64,000 nucleotides of DNA, taken from Capitulum mitella. Taxonomy: Eukaryota; Arthropoda; Thecostraca; Pollicipedomorpha; Pollicipedidae. The notes under the pieces are model-generated. The model had not been told where the DNA came from, ran no database searches, and saw nothing but the letters and a program-made list of their open reading frames with translations. A program made the position numbers and the translations under genes. Of this stretch, positions 1-11,309 are shown piece after piece (positions within the stretch are counted from its first letter, which is position 1; every line of letters starts with the position of its first letter). Location: positions 33,637,293-33,701,292 of the forward strand of contig CP099839.1 of assembly GCA_030062745.1 (NCBI GenBank), given 5' to 3'.

Positions 1-549
1 TTTCAATCAAAAATGGTATCGAGGCCTCCTCACAACTCCACACAAATTTAGGTCCATCACATTTTTTTACATGAAAAATAAATGTAATACATCACCATGT
101 AGCATGCTGTGACACTGTGTTCACTTTAGAAGTGTTGACATAGTGTCCCTGCTTACTTTCTTCAAGAAAAGTTACTTTTCATATGTGATGACTACTCCAA
201 AGATTTGTGGAAATATTCTCAGTGGGTTCTAAGATCCATCAATTTCATTCTGATTCAGGATCTGCATCAGTTCAGTTTTGGAAAACCCATGCTGAGTCAG
301 AATCAGAATTGATCCTGTAAGCAATGAGTATGATTCAGAGTTAATCTCCCCAACGTGGAATCACACACAGGCTTGATGGCATCATAACAAAAATTTATCT
401 AAAATGTTAATGCAGAACTTAACTATACTAATTTTCCCATCTAATTTTCTCATCAACATAACCAAGAATGATACAAATCCAATGAACAGCAATGAACAAC
501 CACAAAACAACTGTCCACAACCCAGAATAGTCCTCAAGTGCTCACTCAC
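1..549. other. no gene recognised; probable intron of the left-edge minus-strand gene
   Basis: This AT-rich stretch follows the splice donor at 549-544 on the minus strand and is read as intron. An acceptor-like site near 335 opens a frame that stops after three codons when joined in phase, so I do not call an exon here. Confidence 0.4.
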
Positions 550-712
550 CATGTGTACTTTAAGATCCTTCACCTTGAAGTAAGCCCACATTTCAGTGTA
601 GCTGACATCAGAGGTGGCAGCAGACTGACTGAACCATGTAGACTCCTGACTGTCTGTGCACTGAACTTCAGGGAGCCTGTCCCATTCACCTACTGCTGCC
701 TCATACTGAGAT
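550..712 (-). CDS. second coding exon of an unrecognised minus-strand gene
   Basis: On the minus strand this 163-base stretch is bounded by a pyrimidine-rich acceptor (CTTGGCAG) and a strong donor (GTGAGT after an ATG codon). Its first base completes an Arg codon started by the exon at 1727-1666. It then gives 54 codons without a stop, including VGEWDRLPEVQC, STWFSQSAATSDVSYTEMWA and YFKVKDLKVHM. Composition is protein-like, with several Trp and Tyr and mixed charge. I do not recognise the family. The exon ends in phase 0, and the next exon must lie outside the window or in the unassigned first 540 bases. The matching phases are the main support. A retained gene fragment remains possible. Confidence 0.5.
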
Positions 713-1665
713 CTGCCAAGAGCAAAGCAAGACATTCAGGTCTTATGTATAGGATAGTTTGAAACAATGAAGCATGCATGCCCTTCCCTGTCTTATTAGA
801 CATGACATCTAAGGATGTATGCCTACAATGTGGACATCATCCTAGGTCTAAAACACATGTCTAATCTTACACTTCAACCTGAGACTTGGACACAACCATC
901 TTAGACATCCCTGACACATCTAAGGATGCAAGCTTTCCATGCCCCATATCTGTTAAACTTACAGTTATAAATAGTTAAAATAAGTCATAGCATGCTTTAA
1001 AATGTTTATAAAATGCCATTTCTATCACAAAATCTTTGGCCTGGCATGCCCATGGGGTATGGACTTCCTGTTTCGGTTGCAAGTTTGTACTCAGCTCTCC
1101 AATTTCAACCAGACTAGCATGAGGGTCACTTTTCTCTTCTTTTGCACACAGTTTGGCACCCCCAATATTGACTGAGCACCCTCCCCCATCCCAAAGATTG
1201 TTTAATTGAACATGGGACCATAATGAGAAAGCAAAAGGAATGATGTAGAGTACCAAAGATGATGCAGGAGTAGGCACACCCAATCCATTTCTAAGAGATA
1301 CATTCCTGCACACTGGATAACTTCTGCACCTATGTATGGTATGTATGCCAGATAACAAGTCAACTTATTCAAAACTATGAGCTAGATCATGTTGAACAGG
1401 ACTTCTGTGTTTCATCCTGGTAAGGATACTGTTATGCTGGGGGGAAGGTTGCTTCTTTACTTCATATTTTATTTATTTTGCATATTTACATTATTTAACT
1501 TAATTTATACCAAGCAAGTTATATAAACTATAATGCACTGTCATTTTCTTGCTGTTCTCTGAATGCCTCATCCTACAACAATCACAAATATTTGAAGGAT
1601 AGGTGCAATTCTGAAATCATCCAGACATGTCTGAATATTACAATGAAATTTTGCCCAATGATCAC
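713..1665. other. intron of the left-edge gene; nothing certain inside
   Basis: The interval between the two proposed minus-strand exons is AT-rich. An open minus-strand frame (about 1358-975) has some protein-like residues near 1200-1010, but I see no convincing splice sites around it. Confidence 0.35.
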
Positions 1666-1727
1666 CTGATATTTTGTTCTTCCAGATGTACGTGGTCCAT
1701 TGCCAATTCCTCCTTGGGACCATCCAT
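1666..1727 (-). CDS. first coding exon of an unrecognised minus-strand gene
   Basis: The minus strand reads ATG (1727-1725) followed by 20 codons (MDGPKEELAMDHVHLEEQNI) and two leftover bases, then the donor GTGATC. An acceptor (CTCTACAG) sits one base before the ATG, so a non-coding 5' exon is likely upstream. The two leftover bases AG plus the first base of the exon at 712 make Arg, and the frame stays open through that exon. The N-terminus is acidic, with no signal peptide and no recognised domain. Another frame is also open across these 63 bases, but only this one supplies an ATG and a matching phase downstream. Confidence 0.5.
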
Positions 1728-1728
1728 C

Positions 1729-2375
1729 CTGTAGAGCAACAAATGGGATATTAGTATGGAAACAAGTCTATTCATCCATACACTATGTGATGCTAGGGGT
1801 AGGACCAATGTAATGTAATTAATTTTATAGTGTAACGTTACCGGAGTCAGGCAATGCGAACGGAAGTGTCACAACAGGAATGAAAGACTAACCGACTAGC
1901 TCCTGGTTACCGACCAACTAATCGACTCTTGGATTATCTTTTTTCACGTCCCCACTGGGTGTGAGAACTGTCGGGTTACGTCGGGTCTTGTGAACTTTCT
2001 CCATAAGATATGTTCAGTAGGGAGCCACTGCGAACCACGGAATAAGGTTCTTCGATAACTTAAGGAATTTGATAAAACAGCATGAATGACAACGGCAAAC
2101 TGACATGGATCTGCATGGCGCAATTTGACACGCTATATACGGTAAACTGTAAAAGCTAGGCAAAAACGGCTGGTTGCTCTTTTGTTAATGAACGATCACT
2201 CCACCGCATCGTCATTGTTGTCGCATCATCTCTCAGTTCAGAAAATACGATGACATTTCAGTTCCATTTTATCACGAAGTCTAACGTCGATTTGGATCTG
2301 TGAATACCAGTGACGTTACTCACTACATCACGGAACGGCAAAATCACCGGATGACTGTACCTGGTACACAGTGCC
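1729..2375. promoter_or_regulatory. intergenic region between two divergent genes; candidate bidirectional promoter
   Basis: About 650 bases separate the minus-strand start (1727) from the plus-strand zinc-finger start (2376). The sequence from about 1840 lacks the repeat signatures seen elsewhere and shows no TATA box. I infer a shared promoter from the head-to-head layout only. At least one non-coding 5' exon of the minus gene probably lies here. Confidence 0.35.
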
Positions 2376-2849
2376 ATGAGCAGCAAAAGGCAGTGGAAGA
2401 TGCCTGCTGACGGAGCGTGTCGGCGTGCGGGCCCACGGTGGACTGATCCAGACCGCGGTTTTAATGCATCGAGCAACGATGAGGAGTCCAACGATCCAAC
2501 TGTCACATCGGCGAAAGTCCAGAGCAATCGAACTGGGCCTGAAGTTGTGGCATTATCCAGCCGATCTGACGCCGAAATCATCGTACCAAAAGCAGATGCC
2601 CATTCATCCACTCAGCCCAAGTGTTCAATTTGCTTTCAGATGCGCCCACACCCTTTCTTTTCCGTAAAGGTAGCTCCATTTTCACATTCCTCCATGACAG
2701 AATTGCTTGGATTGCTGCTAGAGGAATGCATAGTCTGCCAGTCCTGCAATGAGCTGCTGCAGAGGCTAGACTATCATCAAATGATGGCAAACTGTATAAG
2801 AAATTGCATCAAGATGTGCATGGGAAGACAGCCAAATGGCATCTCTGAG
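2376..2849 (+). CDS. N-terminal exon of a C2H2 zinc-finger gene, ZAD-like
   Basis: ATG at 2376 opens 158 codons ending in phase 0 at a consensus donor (GAG|GTAGGT). The first ~85 residues are polar. Around residues 85-150 a cysteine pattern appears: KCSIC, about 33 residues, then VCQSCNELLQRLDYHQMMAN and further Cys. CxxC...CxxC with an L-x6-Y spacing after the second pair resembles the zinc-finger-associated domain (ZAD), a protein-interaction module at the N-terminus of many arthropod C2H2 factors, although the gap between pairs is short. The exon at 12610, which carries 15 fingers, begins in the same phase, so I infer one gene. Intervening exons cannot be excluded. The link across 9.8 kb is inference; the exon itself is well formed. 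Confidence 0.5.
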
Positions 2850-3479
2850 GTAGGTGTATTATGTTACAGGATGCTTGTGGATTTTGGTGTGCACTGTTGC
2901 CACCTACATCCTGTATTTGTGGGGAAGGGGGCACCAGATATCCTTTCACCAACAGAGTAAATTGCTTGATTCAAATCCAACCAGTTTGCATTAATGACAT
3001 GCTTTTGGGCATGTCACATTTTTGGACCATTGGGATCATCTCTTGAGTTAGAGGTGAGGTGTATGGTCAATATTTGGACAGTTTGGGGAAGTCAGTTTTC
3101 AGCAACAAATTGGATGTTATGGGCTTTAGGACTGGAAATACATGTGAAGGTGCACTTGAGGTACTCATATACTTAATTTAACCTAACAATAAAATATGAA
3201 ATGTCTGAAGAATATCATGAGACAGGTCTGGTTAGGTCAAGGAATGATGAGAGGTCAGATGCCACTTTAGACAGTGTCCAATATGGAGCACAGAATTCCA
3301 TGGGCACTATGAAATTCCCTCACAGGCCTGTATCTAAGAGTGTTTACACTTAAAAGTCCTTGGATGTTACAGTTGGTTTTAGGCATAAGTCCACAATATT
3401 TTAACCATTGTAATCACATGAATTTTACAGATGATGGTCTTGTCAGAGGTCACATATTTTGTACAATGGCTAGGAGCAT
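2850..3479. other. start of the long putative zinc-finger intron; nothing recognised
   Basis: No exon, RNA gene or repeat is recognised here. The in-frame read-through past the donor ends at a stop near 2960. Confidence 0.4.
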
Positions 3480-3524
3480 CAGTTTTTGTAAATGACAGCA
3501 GAGCTGCACCAGATCCTGACAACC

Positions 3525-3965
3525 TTGCCACCTCCCCCAAATGTGGGTTTCTCCATGGATTTAGCCCACTTTATTTTGGCCAGTGGGAATTTACAAGCTG
3601 CTTTCTTATTATTCATTACCAAAAAACTGCATACGTCCCCATTTGTAAAGGTACATAAAGATACAATATCAGGGCCTATTTTAAGGAAAAATGACTGCAG
3701 GGACAATTCTGTGAACGACATGCATTGGCTGCGAAAACCCCTGGCATTTGTGTTTTCCTTATTGAATTTTGTCCACTTCGTATATATATATATATATATA
3801 TATATTCCTAAGGAAAGAACATACATATATGTGTCTAAATGCTTTTGTAAGGAAGGCATATATATATATATATATATATAATGTATATGTGTATAAATGC
3901 TTTTGTAAGGAAGGCATATATATATATATATATATATATAATGTATATGTGTATGTATATGTATA
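3525..3965 (+). repeat. dispersed repeat followed by (TA)n microsatellites and a 58-bp tandem duplication
   Basis: The block from 3525 (CCAAATGTGGGTTTCTC, then GGATTTAG and CACTTT) recurs in reverse complement near 12240-12310 and partly near 9605, each time beside a (TA)n tract. It therefore belongs to a dispersed repeat linked to the Penelope-like copy. From 3837 a unit with AAATGCTTTTGTAAGGAAGG plus (TA)n is tandemly duplicated at 3895. Confidence 0.7.
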
Positions 3966-4333
3966 TGTAAGGGCGAATTACAATGAACACTTTTCCACAG
4001 TGCTCTGTCATCAACTGATATGTCTTTTGGAGGAAATCATGTGTGCAAAATATGGCCTTGGTCCAGCACTCTTAAGCACTTTCACACGAAGACTGTATGT
4101 CGCTTGTGCTGGATTTTATTTTATTTCAATGAAATTCGCGCCAGTTTTTGTGCATTCCGAGCCCATTAAATTCAAAGATCACCATTTCATTTATCCCCAG
4201 CAAGAACTCATTCTCCATGGACTTGTGATCCCTGAGAGATTCGCTCAGGGAGAGATGTGTCTGAAATGCCCCCAAACGTGTTTTGTGCTTCAGTTTTTTA
4301 AACCAAGCGCACGATGTGCATAAAATGCACATC

Positions 4334-6540
4334 ATAGTACTCCTTTTGACACACTGGATCGAAAGACACTTCGCATTCTGTCTGAGGTCAAAGGTCTCTG
4401 GCCCTGTCGGCAGCAGTGTGGCTTAGGTGGGAATGATACTTCAGTCCTCTTAGTGGTCTCGGGGTTCTGGCGACGATGCTGTTCGACGACTTGCAGTAGG
4501 TACTGCTTTTGCCCTTCATCCTTCGTCAGTACCTTGTTGTATACTTGGATAAGAGTCACAGTTCGGCGAAGTCGCTAACTACCGCGATCCCGCACAGGAC
4601 TTCCTTAGCGTTCGTGAAGCCAGGTGCTGTCTCCCAATCAGCGAGATCGGCGGCAAGAAAGTCCATGTTGATGCCGTAAGCTTTCAGGTTGCCCACCGAC
4701 TTTGCGGTAATGAAGTCGACGATGGTCTTCCTAGGACGAAAATCTCCTTTGCTGCGAGATCCACCTGCGCTCGCTGGGAGGACTCTCCGATCCCTGTTCC
4801 TGGAGTGCCGCGATCATCCTCGTCTTCATCTCACACGGCGCGCCTTCGTCGAAGAACGACACACCAGCCAGTTCTTCGCTGGGCACCATAATAGGTGATT
4901 GTTATAATAAATCATATGTCGAATATAATGTCATAATAGATAATAGGTGATTGGCAAACTCCTTGGAGATCCCCTTCGAGATTTCAGCATTCAAATCAGG
5001 CTTTGCAGAACAGGTCTTCCGTGCAGGTTGTGCACGGAAGCGCTGACCGCCGATGAAGAGCAGAACCATGCACTGACGTACAAAACAACCATGAAAGAGA
5101 CGAAGCGCTTGAGTGCTCCCAATTCACTGAGAGTCGCGGAGAACTGATGGCAAAGCAAGAAGATCTTGATCCCGCAGATCATGCGCCCCATCCATCTGGC
5201 GCGATGGAACCATCTGTCTGGTACGTTGGAGAGCACCTGGCTGGGGAACTTGATTCCCCGTGGGAGGCTCTTGACCAAAGGGGATAATCGAAACCTCAAA
5301 GAACCCACGATAATCATCGCTAGGCTGGATTTCGGCGAGCTTCTCACGCAGAAGGCTACGAAACGATCATTGTAAGACAAAACGTCTCGGCCACTGCTGA
5401 CTCCATGTCTTTATACACCATGGGTTCAAACTTGATCCAATCAATGAGCCTCCATTTCTTCTTGAAGCTCTTGAACAAGGAGGTCCCGGTCCCGAGGACG
5501 GACCGAAGCGCTTGGAGAAAGCCGCCTCTGCCATCAGTTCGACGATATGATGACGAAGGCCGTCACTCAAGCTTCTGCTGAAGAAGCGTGTTTGCTCCCA
5601 CAACTTGTCCAGTATTGCTGGAGGTGGTGTCAAAGCTCATGCCGACGACCTTGTCCGAAACCTCCCAGTCTTCCAGACAAAGCGCGACAACGTCGGCTGG
5701 CGTTGCTCCGGCTCTACTTACAAACTTCCAAACACTGAAGAGCTTGGCGGCATTTCTTGGATCGGTTACAATGACAGAGTCGATCCACCTTTTCCTTTCC
5801 ATCGTCAGTAACAGTTTGCCGTCCCAGTGGACCACCAGGCTGGGTGACGCGGAGAAAGAATGCTAGATTTCGTCCGCAATGGCTTTCCTCTGCGGTCTAC
5901 GTGCGCACCTGCCCGAGCTTCTGTGGTCGCCAGTTCAGAGGAGTCGTGGCCGAGGACCGAAGCCGTCGCCGATAGGAAGTGAATTGCAGAGCGATCATTG
6001 CGCTTGGTCCGATCGAAGGCTGCTGCCTGACCAGGAGTGGCGATGCTCTTGGCTCTCCTGCAGGGCCGCTTCGAAGGCATGGCCAAGGGCTGCGGGTCAT
6101 CCTGATCTGTCAGTTGTGTTGTTGGTAGGCGAGTATTCCAGCTGGGCGGTTGCGTCATGCTCGGTCTGCTGTTTAATCTAACGGCGGGCCCTTTAAAGCT
6201 TCGGCCTACTGTTGTTGAAGAGCTCGCTCCTCCTTCTCAGAAGGGAACTTATCGAATACCACCATGACGCCTCGGCGACCTGGCTTCCTTTGGGCGTAGA
6301 GAATGTCTTTATCCTCTTGGTTTCGATGATCTTAATGGTGCCGACAAAGACAAGGTCAAAAAGATTTTTAAGGTTGTCCCTAAATCCATCCTTCTTGTCA
6401 ATTTCCGGGGTGAACCTCCAGAATTTGTCTTTGGTACTGGTCAAGCTTCTTGTTGAGCTTCTTTAGCACGTTCCGCTCCGGTGCAGTGAGAATACGGGCT
6501 TTGTTCCACACCTTCATCATTTCGCGGACGATCTAGGTTT
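4334..6540 (-). pseudogene. decayed hAT-like transposase gene
   Basis: Read from 6540 down to 4334, successive minus-strand frames give blocks of one protein in the right order: a charged N-terminal part (about 6440-6200), a segment containing SVLGHDSSEL (about 6160-5850), HWDGKLL then SFDTTSSNTG (about 5835-5640), RHHIVELMAE with GPSSGPG (about 5600-5480), ARWMGRMICGIKIFL with VVLYVSAWF (5230-5060), and a C-terminal EGQKQYLLQVVEQHR (about 4530-4480). I recognise these as hallmarks of a transposase-like family common in arthropod, cnidarian and other invertebrate genomes. The FDTT-SNTG block probably holds a catalytic aspartate of an RNase H-like fold. At least four frame changes and several stops make it non-functional. 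Assignment to the hAT superfamily is less sure than recognition of the family. Confidence 0.75.
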
Positions 6541-8560
6541 TGACCTACCACTGGGTAAGCCTATCCACATGGTGGACTGAAAATATTGCTGCAGCACTTC
6601 TCCCCGCGAAGGCAGTTCTGAGCACCGGTTAACCAAAATTCGGCTTTTTTTCTCGTGGTGCAGCCATAGTGGCACAGACTTCCGTTATAAGAGATACTTT
6701 CTGCATTGACGCAGGTAGTCCTTAAATATCCTGACGTCTAAGAAGGCGCGGGAAATTGCCAGACCGGCACCGTAGGTTACCGTGGCATGGCAAGGCGTGG
6801 TACTTCAGACATATAAGTCAGTCTGCAAACGATGGCCAGAATATTGGCGAGATGTTGCAGCAGCTTCGATTCTTCCCTATATGAGACAGTAGGTTGCCTG
6901 TCCGGGATAGTTTCTGTTGATCTAATTTATCCCCAAAATACATTTTCTCACCGAAATTTGGCCGTATGTTCTTCAACACTGCGCAGAAGAGTAAAAGCTG
7001 TCCCAACACAGGCAGAACAAACTTCTCTTTTTCCAGGTTATCGGCCCCAAAATAAAAAGTCACCTCAGATTGAAATATTCGCCTTAGGCCCGCCTCAGTG
7101 AGATATCATCAACATTCGTCATTATCTGCAGTTTGGGCCATGCCATGTTCGTTAAGCAGATGAAGCATGCTCATGGGATGCACAAACCCATGCACTAGGA
7201 GCAGCAAGATTGACGGTTTTAATATATGACTGATTAATTTTCCGTTATGACTGGTTAATTTTCCGTTTTCCTCGCGTAAAACTCGGGTTTAACCGCCTAG
7301 TTCAATGAAGTCCTACTTATCAGGTACTGGGATTTTAGCAGGGTTTTCGGATCAAGATGATTGGTGATGACTACAGCACTGCTGGACTGTTACCGCATTC
7401 ATATAAACCTTATCTCACCATAGCGAAACCGCCCTGCGCACCAGCTCGCCCTTTAGTTTTCTTGCGCTTGAACACATCAAAGATGGTTATCATCATTTTT
7501 AACTTGCTTACGATGCAATGAAACGCCTTGGCCGCCCACCAGACAATCGCGGCATCGGGTGCCGGCGTACTGATTACGAAACACGCTCGCCAGCGGTCAC
7601 TAGGTGTGCCTGCAATACGTATTATAAAGGGATGCTTCTAAGTGTGCTCCCACATTACTCAGTGATTCAACACATCCTTCGTTGATAAGATGCTGCTTCG
7701 CGAGCGCAGCGCTTTATGGAATACCTTCCTGGGTACGCTAGTACACCTGGTGGTTTTTTTTCTTTGCATGGGCAAAGGATCTTGATTGGGGGGGCAAAGT
7801 GTCCGACTGGGGGGCATTTGCCCCCCTAGTTAACATGTTAAAATAGGCCCTGAGAGGATGCAATAAAATGTTCGTGGATCCCTTAAACCTTTGAGGGGAC
7901 TCAGTACCTTCAGGGGACCATATTCAGGAACGGAGTTTTAAGCCGGTCGAGGAAATGTTTGTGGGCCCTCTAAAGAAACCAAAGGACCTCTCAGAAAGCT
8001 TGAGGGCTCCACGAAAAAGCCCAATGGGACCTCAAGACAAGAGCGAGGAGGCCGCGAAGACCACGGGGAGGGCCTCGTCCTTAATTTACTTAGAGGGCCC
8101 ATTGTAGTTTTTGTGGGCCCTCAACTCTCTGAGTGGGCCCTTGATCGTCGTATTTTCAGAGTTACTCTTAAAAACCTCCTAGCGTTGCTTAAAAATATTT
8201 CTTTGATGTTTTAGGGGTTTTCTGGAGACATCAAAGACCCCCTCCTTAACCCGGCATCGCCTGACGTGTTTTCTTTAACCGGACGTCAAAAAGGCAACCC
8301 CCTGTTATCTCAAGATCAGCCATCGGATCTGAACCGTTCTACCACCAATCGGCAGCCGTAAGTCTTGCGATTCAGGAAATACTACGTTAACCTTAGTCAC
8401 CAGACTGATAGCGTCACAAGTCACGTAAAACGCAAAACGCGACGTCGGAAAAACTGACATCGCGTTGTACATCATATCATCGGCAACACTGGTTTGGGAG
8501 CCTTCAGCTGGGTATCAAACGACATGCCACGATCTTCTGCATCAAAGGCATGCCAGAATG
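6541..8560. other. no gene recognised; GGGCCC-rich patch
   Basis: I see no coding exon. From about 7860 to 8160 the sequence repeats GGGCCCTC-like and GGGACCTC-like words without a clear period, and a C-run occurs near 7820. This may be old transposon debris within the zinc-finger intron. Confidence 0.4.
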
Positions 8561-8564
8561 CTAA

Positions 8565-8940
8565 AAAATGTCAGGTCAAGGTCAGTCTAGGTCAGGTGAA
8601 ATATTGGTCTTATTTTACATGCTGAAGATCGATACTTCTAGCAGTCGTTTTTATCCACGTCACAGAAAGGACGGAAATGAAACCTTTTGATGACCAGTTG
8701 TGCATTACCTGCTTTTCACCCAGCTTAGGTCAATCTAGGTCAGGTCAGATAAGGTTGTATTCCCCTTCCTGCCATAGGACGATTATTACTCCGTAGCATT
8801 CTTACAAACTAACTAACTCAAGTGCAAAGTCCTACAAATTGTAACCGTGTCAAGTGTAGAACTGAAATGATATCTCGTGTTATTAAATCTGCTCTTTCTC
8901 TGCTCTTTTTCAAGTCAAATTTATCTAGGTCACGACAGAT
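8565..8940 (+). repeat. diverged repeat carrying clusters of AGGTCA half-sites
   Basis: AGGTCA hexamers occur at 8573, 8579 and 8589 and again at 8727, 8737 and 8742. In both clusters two hexamers are separated by exactly four bases (direct repeat 4). A third, weaker copy near 8912-8932 keeps TCTAGGTCA. Similar surrounding sequence (GCTTTTCACC.., ATCTAGGTCA, CAGATAAG) suggests a diverged duplication spaced 150-200 bp. AGGTCA direct repeats are nuclear-receptor binding sites; use here is unproven. Confidence 0.45.
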
Positions 8941-9700
8941 GAGAATAATAATTGTTCTCTGCTGCTACTGAACGATCTTCCAGAATGTCGTATTTCATTT
9001 CGTTTGACATCTGCACACGACGTCACCTGACATGACCTCACGTTGCATTTGATGAACCTTGCGAAGAAGCTGGTATAGATCTGCTTACGTGGTGTGAATA
9101 ATATGGGAAAGGTCCGAGGGAATCACATCTGCCACCCACAGTACAAATCAGTCCAGTTGTGATCATGCATGTGACCTAGCAAGACTTTAGCAGGGCTTCT
9201 TATTTTGACGTGTCACGGTTATATATCCTTCTGGGGACCGTTTCCTATGTAAATCCAAAAAAACGCGTATTTTATTCGCGAATGTTATAAAAAAAACGAA
9301 ACATGTTCGCGCGACCGCCCGAAGGGGCGAAAACATGCATGCAAGGGTTTACTTATGACGTCATATCTGCATAACCTGCTCTGACATAGAAATGGTTTGA
9401 TGTCAGAATATGTACAATTGATGGATGAACAGGTACTGAGTTTTTGGTCGGGCTGACTGACAATTCAGAACTTATTCCAGATAAAACTGAGGGGGATGCC
9501 CTATTTGACACCCGCCAGGCGTGCCAGGGTAATGGTACCACAAAAACTCGAATGACGCTTTGGTTGAATGCGACGAAGGGCTCTCCACACGTCATGGAAC
9601 AACCCGCCACAAATGTGGGTTGTTCTGGCATCCAGTTTCAAACTGGGGCCCCTTCAGTTCTGCCCCTAACTCGTTGATGAAACGGCACCCCTGGGTATAC

Positions 9701-9701
<1 letters not shown>

Positions 9702-9751
<50 letters not shown>
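9702..9751. repeat. (TA)n microsatellite
   Basis: A nearly pure TA tract borders the outer end of the left arm of the Penelope-like inverted repeat. Confidence 0.95.
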
Positions 9752-9754
<3 letters not shown>

Positions 9755-9779
9755 ATTGTTCGTTAAAATCTACAGCGGA

Positions 9780-10540
9780 CTTGGCATTGATGATCTTTGA
9801 TGTGACTTCCAATTTTCGTCCAAGTCATTTCGTTTCCAATGAATGTTTATTAAGAACGTTGCCAATGCTTATTACAGTACAGAGAACAAGCAAAAAGAAA
9901 AATCATTTAAGTATCGATCTAACGTTTCTTCTACACATGACACATCTTCGCAGATAATTATGGGCCAGAAATGTCAGTCTAGTTTAAATAAAAATAAAAA
10001 TGAAATAAAATAAAGCACACGAATAGTGAAGACATGGATCTTCTGATTGGCACACAATTAAACATGGACAAGCATCACTGAAAGAACACTGCAGATCAGT
10101 ACAGCACCTATTCACATATTCACAGTGTAGACCGTAGTGGTTACCCTTAAGACAACTGCAAAGTTCTACGTGCGTTACCCTGGCGGTTAATTAGAGGGTC
10201 CATATCCCGAATAAATATGGCTTCAAGAGCCGCAAAGCGCCGCTTATCCGTTGCCATCGCCAGGATGTTATGATCGAGGTGATGGTGCGACGAGTCAGGT
10301 GTTCATGGTGGTGTTGTGTAAGTGGACCTCCATGTTTCAAGTGCATGGTTATGCGTCTTATCAGGATGTTGTGGTGTTGCCGATGCGAGCCCTGTTGGCA
10401 AGGAGTGCGCAGTCTCCCAAAGGGCCTTTGTTGTGATAAACGATGTTTGTTTTAATATTGCTGGACCACCTGACATGTCGTTTCTTTTCAAGATGAACGA
10501 GGCAGCTGTTGGACCTCTGTAGTAGATTTTCAGCATGGTC
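9780..10540 (-). repeat. left arm of a Penelope-like inverted repeat
   Basis: This arm matches the reverse complement of about 12080-11310 over nearly its whole length. Good stretches are CGTTTCCAAT...TTAAGAACG...GCCA, CGATCTAACGTTTC...ACACATGACACATCTTCG, CGGTTAATTAGAGGGTCCATATCCCGAAT and the endonuclease region. Minus-strand translation near 10530-10440 gives LKIYYRGPTAASFILKRN, typical of the region before a GIY-YIG nuclease. Several small gaps and substitutions show the arms are old. Confidence 0.75.
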
Positions 10541-11301
10541 TTGTGTTTTGTTTCTTTCGTTCTGCAGTTGCGGCCACGGAATGCCTTTTCATCTGCTCGT
10601 TAGACGGGAGACATCACGTTTTTAGAACAGAGGTGGTAGATTTTTGCCGTGTTCAGTTGGTGTCACAGGCTCCAGGTGTTTGATGATGGCGCGCTTGCTC
10701 TCTGCATTGATGACAGAGATGGGATAATTGTTATTGACCAACATTTGCTTACCTCTTTTCAGCTCCTGGTGTACCAGAGCCCAGGTTGAACAGTGCTTCA
10801 AAGTTCGGTTGACGTATGCGGTAATCGCGCCAGCTTTGTACCTTTCAGGGCAATCGCTACCTACAGTTAGGCACTTTCCATTGTCAGTTGGCTTGCGGAT
10901 TACGCGGGTCTGATACGAGCTTGTTGACGCGTCGATGCTAACGTCCAGAAACTTATTTTCTTTTCTATGCTTTTTTCAATGGTGAACCGAAGCCCTGATG
11001 ACCCCTCAAGGCGTGATTTTAGTTGATTGAGGCAGTTGATGTCTCGGACGTCCACTAAAATTTCGTGGATGTAACGGCAATACGGGAAAGGTTTGATGTT
11101 TCCATCCCTCAAGACTACTTCTTCGACCGCTGCCATGAATGCTTGGGCAAACAGCACTCCAAGTGGCGAGCCTATTACGAATAGTCTGGTAGAAGGGCTT
11201 GCATTGGGGACATTTGAATAGTATTTTCGTTGTGCACAGTTGCAGCACTGCAGACATGATGTGTTCTGGAATGTCGGGTGCGGAAAAAGTGAAAGGAACA
11301 A
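10250..11301 (-). pseudogene. Penelope-like reverse transcriptase and GIY-YIG endonuclease, broken
   Basis: The minus strand from 11301 encodes the end of a reverse transcriptase: GSPLGVLFAQAFMAAVEE, then PYCRYIHEILVDV where the catalytic YxDD box should be, then LKSRLEGSSGLRFTIE. After a frame change comes RVIRKPTDNGKCL, a Penelope-type connector (about 10910-10620), and finally the GIY-YIG region with LIRRITMHLKHGG (about 10530-10250). The order RT, connector, endonuclease is diagnostic of Penelope-like elements. The catalytic DD is lost, and stops and frameshifts break the frame. The 5' part is missing and replaced by the inverted right arm. Confidence 0.8.
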
Positions 11302-11309
11302 CAGACAAA

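Noticed and set aside
3769-4323. A 184-codon frame with Tyr-Ile runs
   Set aside because: It reads through (TA)n microsatellites and a duplicated unit.
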